The notes under the pieces: model-generated
What the model was told of the DNA's origin: nothing
The model's database searches: none
What the model saw: only the letters and a program-made list of their open reading frames with translations
NCBI GenBank assembly: GCA_022614705.1
Contig: JAKEIB010000274.1
Span: 1 to 10,082 of the forward strand
Direction of reading: 5' to 3'
DNA: 10,082 nt
Origin: Planctomycetota bacterium
GTDB taxonomy: Bacteria > Planctomycetota > Planctomycetia > Pirellulales > Lacipirellulaceae
Made by a program: the position numbers and the translations under genes
In this document: piece after piece, positions 7,875 through 10,082 of the stretch
Layout: each line of letters starts with the position of its first letter
Numbering within the stretch: the first letter of the stretch is position 1

Positions 7875-7884
7875 TGTCCCCTTT
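7867..7884 (-). repeat. right terminal inverted repeat of the Y1 element
   Basis: An exact inverted copy of 7147-7164. It contains the transposase stop codon and is followed by a short T-run (7882-7886), which could help end transcription. Confidence 0.8.
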
Positions 7885-8081
7885 TTCTTCCCCCGGGCCG
7901 CCAACCCGTTCTTCCCCTGAGAGGAGTCCCGCGGGCCGCCAACCCGACTTCCTCAACCCTGTTGACTGTCCAACCAATGGGGTCTAACTCGCTTACGCCC
8001 AGCGGAGTACGATTCACGAAAGCTTTGAAGTATCGCCCCAATAAATGGGAGCGGAGACATCATTAGGTTTCCCCAAGTATC
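7885..8081. other. intergenic region between the Y1 element and the HslV-like gene
   Basis: No coding sequence is supported here. The first part carries a 15-nt direct repeat (listed separately). Further on, TTGACT at 7962-7967 is a good -35 hexamer, but no convincing -10 lies 16-18 nt away; TCTAAC at 7983-7988 is the nearest and is spaced too closely. Any promoter of the HslV-like gene is therefore only suggested. Confidence 0.35.
7894..7946. repeat. 15-nt direct repeat, two copies 38 nt apart
   Basis: CGGGCCGCCAACCCG occurs at 7894-7908 and again at 7932-7946. The similarity continues weakly beyond both copies (TTCTTCCCC against ACTTCCTCA). Each copy has self-complementary ends (CGGG and CCCG). 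The repeat lies just outside the right end of the Y1 element and could be a pre-existing tandem repeat or leftover of an earlier insertion. Confidence 0.6.
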
Positions 8082-8660
8082 ATGTCGGCCATTGTTGCTG
8101 TTCGCAAAGAGCATTTCGTAGCGATCGCTGGCGATATGCAGTTCGTTCATGGAAGCATCACCATTCCGGCGCAAATGTGTCTCTATCCGCGAAAAATACA
8201 CAACATAGCAGGGGCCTATGTCGGCGTTGTTGGAAGCGTTGCCCATCACAACGTTTTGCGATCTCTGTCCGCTTCAAAACCAGAGTTGTTTAATTTTGAC
8301 GGAGCCGACGAGATTTTTGAGACATTTCGGAAAATCTACCCCCTATTGCGGGAGGATTATCACTTGGTTAGTAAGGATGAGCACGAAGATCAGGAATACG
8401 AATCAAGTCAGATGGACGGATTGGTCATAAGTAAAGCCGGCGTATTCTCATTCTCAGGCTATCGCGAAGTTTCGGAGTACAATTCCTTCTGGGCCGCCGG
8501 CTCCGGAAGGGATTTTGCGCTTGGCGCGCTCGAAGCGACATACGCGTCCGGACAAAGCGCGAAATCGATCGCGGAGATTGCCGTTAAGGCCGCATGCAAA
8601 TTCGATTCAGCAAGCGGTCTGCCGCTTGAGAGTTACGAGATCGAATTGGGGAGTAAATAA
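8082..8660 (+). CDS. HslV/proteasome-type Ntn-hydrolase, orphan, Ser nucleophile
   Basis: A 192-residue protein that reads like a diverged HslV, the threonine peptidase that forms barrels with the ATPase HslU. The N-terminus MSAIVAVRKEHFVAIAGDMQ lines up with HslV's M-T-T-I-V-(S/A)-V-R...AGDGQ. After Met removal, Ser takes the place of the catalytic Thr1, Asp is at mature position 17 as in HslV, and Lys37 in the RKIHNI segment would match HslV Lys33 after a four-residue insertion. A GSG at 140-142 (FWAAGSGRDF) matches the conserved Gly-Ser-Gly of HslV, followed by a helix with the SIAEIAVKAA pattern. Residues 89-112 form an unusually acidic stretch. No hslU is near. The gene is more A+T-rich than moeA or the peptidase and lies between two transposon-end motifs, which hints at transfer. 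The ribosome-binding site is weak (ATTAGG well upstream). The substrate is unknown. Confidence 0.72.
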   Translation: MSAIVAVRKEHFVAIAGDMQFVHGSITIPAQMCLYPRKIHNIAGAYVGVVGSVAHHNVLRSLSASKPELFNFDGADEIFETFRKIYPLLREDYHLVSKDEHEDQEYESSQMDGLVISKAGVFSFSGYREVSEYNSFWAAGSGRDFALGALEATYASGQSAKSIAEIAVKAACKFDSASGLPLESYEIELGSK

Positions 8661-8683
8661 AGGGGACGGGAGTCGTTTAGTGT

Positions 8684-8708
8684 CGTGGCCGAGGCGCACT
8701 CGTCCACG
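8684..8708. repeat. imperfect hairpin inside the transposon relic
   Basis: CGTGG-c-CGAG (8684-8693) pairs with CTCG-t-CCACG (8699-8708) around the loop GCGCA. This gives nine base pairs with one mismatch, the size and shape of a REP-type subterminal hairpin. Confidence 0.6.
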
Positions 8709-8803
8709 GCCGCTTCTGTCACAGACAATGCCGCGACCTCCTCATGTTCGCCCTCGCCCCCAACGTTATGCTTCTGGTGGTCATCCAGGTTTTCCACTCA
8801 GCC

Positions 8804-8835
8804 GGTCAGAACTATTTATTAAGATTGTTCTGACC
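8804..8835. repeat. perfect 9-bp inverted repeat with A+T-rich loop
   Basis: GGTCAGAAC (8804-8812) and GTTCTGACC (8827-8835) are exact inverted copies around a 14-nt A+T-rich loop. No gene lies beside it. It resembles the hairpin ends of Y1-type mobile elements. Confidence 0.6.
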
Positions 8836-8911
8836 CCTCCTGCGAGCGACCCTTTTCCGAGCTTCATCCTTGATCCCTGATCCTTTCATCCCTCTGACAA
8901 CCCCCAATTCC

Positions 8912-8941
8912 TGGCCACCCGCCACTCCGCTCAGGTGGCCA
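8912..8941. promoter_or_regulatory. perfect 8-bp inverted repeat upstream of the ncRNA promoter
   Basis: TGGCCACC (8912-8919) and GGTGGCCA (8934-8941) are exact inverted copies around 14 nt. The centre lies about 25 nt upstream of the -35 hexamer at 8952. The half-site spacing of about two helical turns would suit an activator or repressor dimer. It may equally be another REP-type hairpin, since relic sequence lies just before it. Confidence 0.4.
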
Positions 8942-8951
8942 AATCTGCGTA

Positions 8952-8980
8952 TTGAATATCCGTTCACTATCTGCTATAAA
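8952..8980 (+). promoter_or_regulatory. sigma70-type promoter of the putative ncRNA
   Basis: TTGAAT (8952-8957) and TATAAA (8975-8980) are separated by exactly 17 nt and sit in a local A+T-rich patch within G+C-rich DNA. The expected transcript start is about 8986-8988, where the first strand of the RNA closing helix begins. This is the best promoter match in the window. Confidence 0.65.
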
Positions 8981-8985
8981 TACCC

Positions 8986-9242
8986 TCGCACGATCGCCAG
9001 GTGTCGACGATCAGAGGCGTGCGGAACCGCCCGTGCTCGATAGGCCCGCGCTTGGGCCGCAGCCCCTCACACGGTAGCCGCGGTGAAGCGCATCCCTAGG
9101 GGTCGGGAACGACTACGGCGGACCTCCTGCGCCACTGCGTGCTATGTGGATAATTCGTCTCCCCGAGACGCCCCATGTGACCTGAGGTCGTGCGGCCGGA
9201 GCTCCGCAAGTCGGAACCGGAGGGGGCCCCCTTCTTTTTTTA
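8986..9242 (+). ncRNA. putative structured small RNA, about 250 nt
   Basis: No protein is encoded here, yet the stretch is framed by a good promoter and a strong terminator. The ends pair: 8986-8995 with 9186-9195 (ten pairs, two of them G-U), stacked on 8998-9002 with 9180-9184. Inside are several local hairpins: GGCCC/GGGCC (9043-9058), CCCCT/AGGGG (9063-9102), GTCG with a GGAA tetraloop and CGAC (9102-9113), and CGTCTC/GAGACG with a CCC loop (9156-9170). A long closing stem plus a hairpin on the 3' side of a central open region recalls 6S RNA, but I find no conserved 6S wording, and RNase P, tmRNA and SRP signatures are absent. The family is therefore unassigned. The pairings were found by eye, and high G+C content makes chance stems common. 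Confidence 0.5.
9219..9242 (+). terminator. intrinsic terminator of the putative ncRNA
   Basis: GGAGGG (9219-9224) pairs with CCCTTC (9229-9234), including one G-U pair, around a GGCC loop. Seven T residues follow (9235-9241). This is the clearest Rho-independent terminator in the window and it points rightward. The next gene starts more than 400 nt away. Confidence 0.75.
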
Positions 9243-9332
9243 TCGAACAACGCGAGTAAGTCTCATGCGCCTAAAGTCACGACCGGCCCACGTTGCGTAT
9301 TGTCCGCCCGACGATTACATAAGCGTGCTTCC

Positions 9333-9438
9333 CGTGGACAAAACGAACCCCCTTCGGACGAACCGGCCATGAAAAAACCCCTGGAATTACAGCGTCAACC
9401 AGTTTTCGAGCATCCCCAAACGGGGGGTTTTGTCCACG
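9333..9438. repeat. 17-bp bulged inverted repeat with a 69-nt loop
   Basis: CGTGGACAAAAC (9333-9344) is exactly inverted at 9427-9438 (GTTTTGTCCACG). Past a 3-nt GAA bulge, CCCCC (9348-9352) pairs with GGGGG (9422-9426), giving 17 pairs. The enclosed 69 nt contain smaller possible stems (CTGG at 9381 with CCAG at 9399). No T-run follows on either strand, so it is not a simple terminator. It could be a protein-binding palindrome, a mobile-element relic or a second structured RNA. Confidence 0.6.
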
Positions 9439-9648
9439 AAAATCGTGTTTCATTGTGCGCGGGACACAGTACAAAGCCTTTGAGTGCTAGCTAAGCAACC
9501 GTTTTTAGTGGCAGACTGTGATTTCTCGATCGCGCACGGTGAACGCCGCAAGTTGGGTGGCAGAATTTGACGATTAGGTAGAGCGTGCGGGCCGGGGCGA
9601 GGACGTGTTTGCAGATCGCGCGCCTCGTGTCATTTGCTGAATGCGGGC

Positions 9649-9656
9649 AAGGAGGT
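9649..9656 (+). promoter_or_regulatory. strong Shine-Dalgarno site
   Basis: AAGGAGGT matches the anti-Shine-Dalgarno sequence completely, with four bases between it and the ATG at 9661. It is the strongest ribosome-binding site in the window and fixes the start of the right-edge gene. Confidence 0.85.
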
Positions 9657-9660
9657 TGTC

Positions 9661-10082
9661 ATGCGGCGTTACACTGCGTGTTGTCTAATCGTTGCCGGTT
9701 GTTGCGCGGTTCATGCACTCAACAGCGCGCATGCGCTCGGCGATGACAGACTTCGCATGTCGGCATTTCGGGCGCTGACCAGCGAGCAGTCAGAGGGACA
9801 GAATGCGACGACGTCGGCAGAGCAATCGCCCGTCGAGGCTGGTTCGGGTGCGACGGTTGTTCCACCCATTTCCACTCATCCGCCCGCGATGACGCCGCAG
9901 ACTGGGCCGGCGCAGTCCACGCCGGCGCCGCGAATGAATGCAACGTCGCCCGTGTACGCGCAGCCGGGCCCTGCCAGTCAGGCACGTCCGTCGCACAGTT
10001 TTTACGGCGGCGCTTCGGCGCGCGCGACGTTGAGTCAGTTTCCGCGTCGCGTGGCGGCTCAGCCCAATGCGCCGCGACCGAC
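9661..10082 (+). CDS. secreted proline/alanine-rich protein, N-terminal part (runs off the window)
   Basis: The frame stays open for 140 codons to the window edge. The start is set by a perfect AAGGAGGT just before the ATG. Residues 1-25 form a signal sequence (MRRYTACCLIVAGCCAVHAL). Cleavage may follow AHA at residue 25, or VAGC at residues 11-14 may serve as a lipobox with lipidation of Cys14. The rest is low-complexity and rich in Pro, Ala, Ser, Thr and Gln (PPAMTPQTGPAQSTPAPRM), as in flexible linkers of cell-surface or periplasmic proteins. No domain is reached before the edge, so function is unknown. The cysteine-rich start of the signal (CC, then CC) is unusual. There is no evident operon link to the upstream sequence. 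Confidence 0.75.
   Translation, partial: MRRYTACCLIVAGCCAVHALNSAHALGDDRLRMSAFRALTSEQSEGQNATTSAEQSPVEAGSGATVVPPISTHPPAMTPQTGPAQSTPAPRMNATSPVYAQPGPASQARPSHSFYGGASARATLSQFPRRVAAQPNAPRP

Larger units (their letters stand above)
7147..7884 (+). mobile_element. Y1 (IS200-like/RAYT) transposase element with perfect 18-nt terminal inverted repeats
   Basis: The word AAAGGGGACATCACTGAT at 7147-7164 recurs in exact inverted form at 7867-7884 and encloses a single transposase gene, giving a unit of about 738 bp. The left end lies inside the last codons of the PEP-CTERM gene. The right end contains the transposase stop codon (7872-7874). The A/G-rich left flank and its complement on the right extend the match imperfectly by a few bases, so the true ends may lie a little outside. 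No target duplication is evident. Y1 enzymes do not normally act on inverted termini, so the repeats may instead be recognition sequences analogous to REP elements. Confidence 0.75.
8659..8837. mobile_element. putative transposon-end relic (non-autonomous, RAYT-type ends)
   Basis: AAAGGGGACGGGAGTC starts at 8659, overlapping the TAA of the HslV-like gene, and shares its first nine bases with the end of the Y1 element upstream. It is followed by a clean hairpin (8684-8708). The stretch ends with a second hairpin made of GGTCAGAAC (8804-8812) and GTTCTGACC (8827-8835), followed by CC. Such GGGGTCAGA...TCTGACCCC hairpins often flank Y1 transposases. A start-like MPRPPHV peptide at 8728 echoes RAYT N-termini but is not continued. 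I read this as the collapsed remnant of one or two elements. Confidence 0.45.
9243..9660. other. intergenic region upstream of the right-edge gene
   Basis: No gene or RNA family is recognised here. The stretch holds the large inverted structure at 9333-9438 (listed separately). A possible weak promoter is TTGAGT around 9480 with TTTTAG 17 nt later, in front of the gene at 9661. Short open frames on both strands here have no signal, motif or ribosome-binding site. Confidence 0.4.

Noticed and set aside
8041..8067. Third transposon end (AAATGGGAGCGGAGACATCA)
   Set aside because: It shares only GACATCA with the Y1 terminus, in a different arrangement, so it is explained by chance.
8515..8880. 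121-residue plus-strand frame with an internal MPRPPHV
   Set aside because: It overlaps the HslV-like gene and continues into hairpin relic sequence. Beyond a start-like MPR it lacks HUH motifs, so it is at most a decayed transposase start.
9063..9142. Possible cobalamin riboswitch (GCCACTG at 9131-9137 and GCGGTGAA at 9080-9087)
   Set aside because: The spacing and the remaining conserved core are absent, the unit ends in a terminator with no cobalamin gene after it, and short matches are expected by chance.
8986..9242. RNase P RNA, tmRNA or SRP RNA
   Set aside because: No GAGGAAAGTCC, ACAGAAGGAGG, tmRNA tag or T-arm, or GGAAG..GGAGC-type SRP core is present. The length also does not fit RNase P or tmRNA.
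9333..9438. Integron attC site
   Set aside because: The ends do not carry the RYYYAAC and GTTRRRY core sites, and no integrase is nearby.
1..10082. CRISPR arrays, tRNA genes and toxin-antitoxin or phage-defence operons
   Set aside because: No regularly spaced repeat series, no T-loop/acceptor pairing and no such gene pair were found in either strand.

Overview
The window looks like a chromosomal segment of a planctomycete (Pirellulales-like). The main reason is one long secreted protein that combines beta-solenoid repeats, a dockerin-like tandem calcium-binding module and a C-terminal PEP-CTERM sorting signal. The surrounding mix also fits: G+C-rich housekeeping genes, weak Shine-Dalgarno sites, and an IS200-like (Y1) transposase. 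Taxonomy is inferred from gene style only.

Layout. 121-447 encodes a small two-helix membrane protein, convergent with an M20 metallopeptidase on the minus strand (508-1710). Divergent from the peptidase is a small predicted lipoprotein (1784-2239). It is followed by a PabA/TrpG glutamine amidotransferase (2300-2881) and the molybdopterin molybdotransferase moeA (3040-4299). A 138-bp inverted repeat fills the pabA-moeA gap and ends 9 nt before the moeA start codon. After a 0.4-kb leader region with two hairpins comes the 841-residue dockerin/PEP-CTERM surface protein (4714-7239).

The 3' end of that gene has been invaded by a Y1 transposase element (7147-7884) bounded by perfect 18-nt inverted repeats. 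The host reading frame now runs about 30 residues into the element. Downstream is a relatively A+T-rich gene for a diverged HslV/proteasome-type Ntn hydrolase (8082-8660), with Ser rather than Thr as the likely N-terminal nucleophile and no HslU partner in the window. A second transposon-end-like motif (AAAGGGGAC plus hairpin) overlaps its stop codon. A protein-poor kilobase follows. It holds a consensus-like sigma70 promoter (8952-8980), about 250 nt of highly foldable sequence and a strong intrinsic terminator (9219-9242). I read this as an unannotated structured small RNA gene. After a 17-bp imperfect palindromic structure (9333-9438), a secreted proline-rich protein starts at 9661 behind a perfect Shine-Dalgarno and runs off the window.

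No operon of related function is evident. The left half is housekeeping metabolism (folate or tryptophan branch, molybdenum cofactor, peptide turnover). The right half is accessory: surface protein, transposon, orphan peptidase and candidate sRNA. The strongest candidates for something undescribed are the Ser-type orphan HslV-like peptidase and the putative structured RNA.
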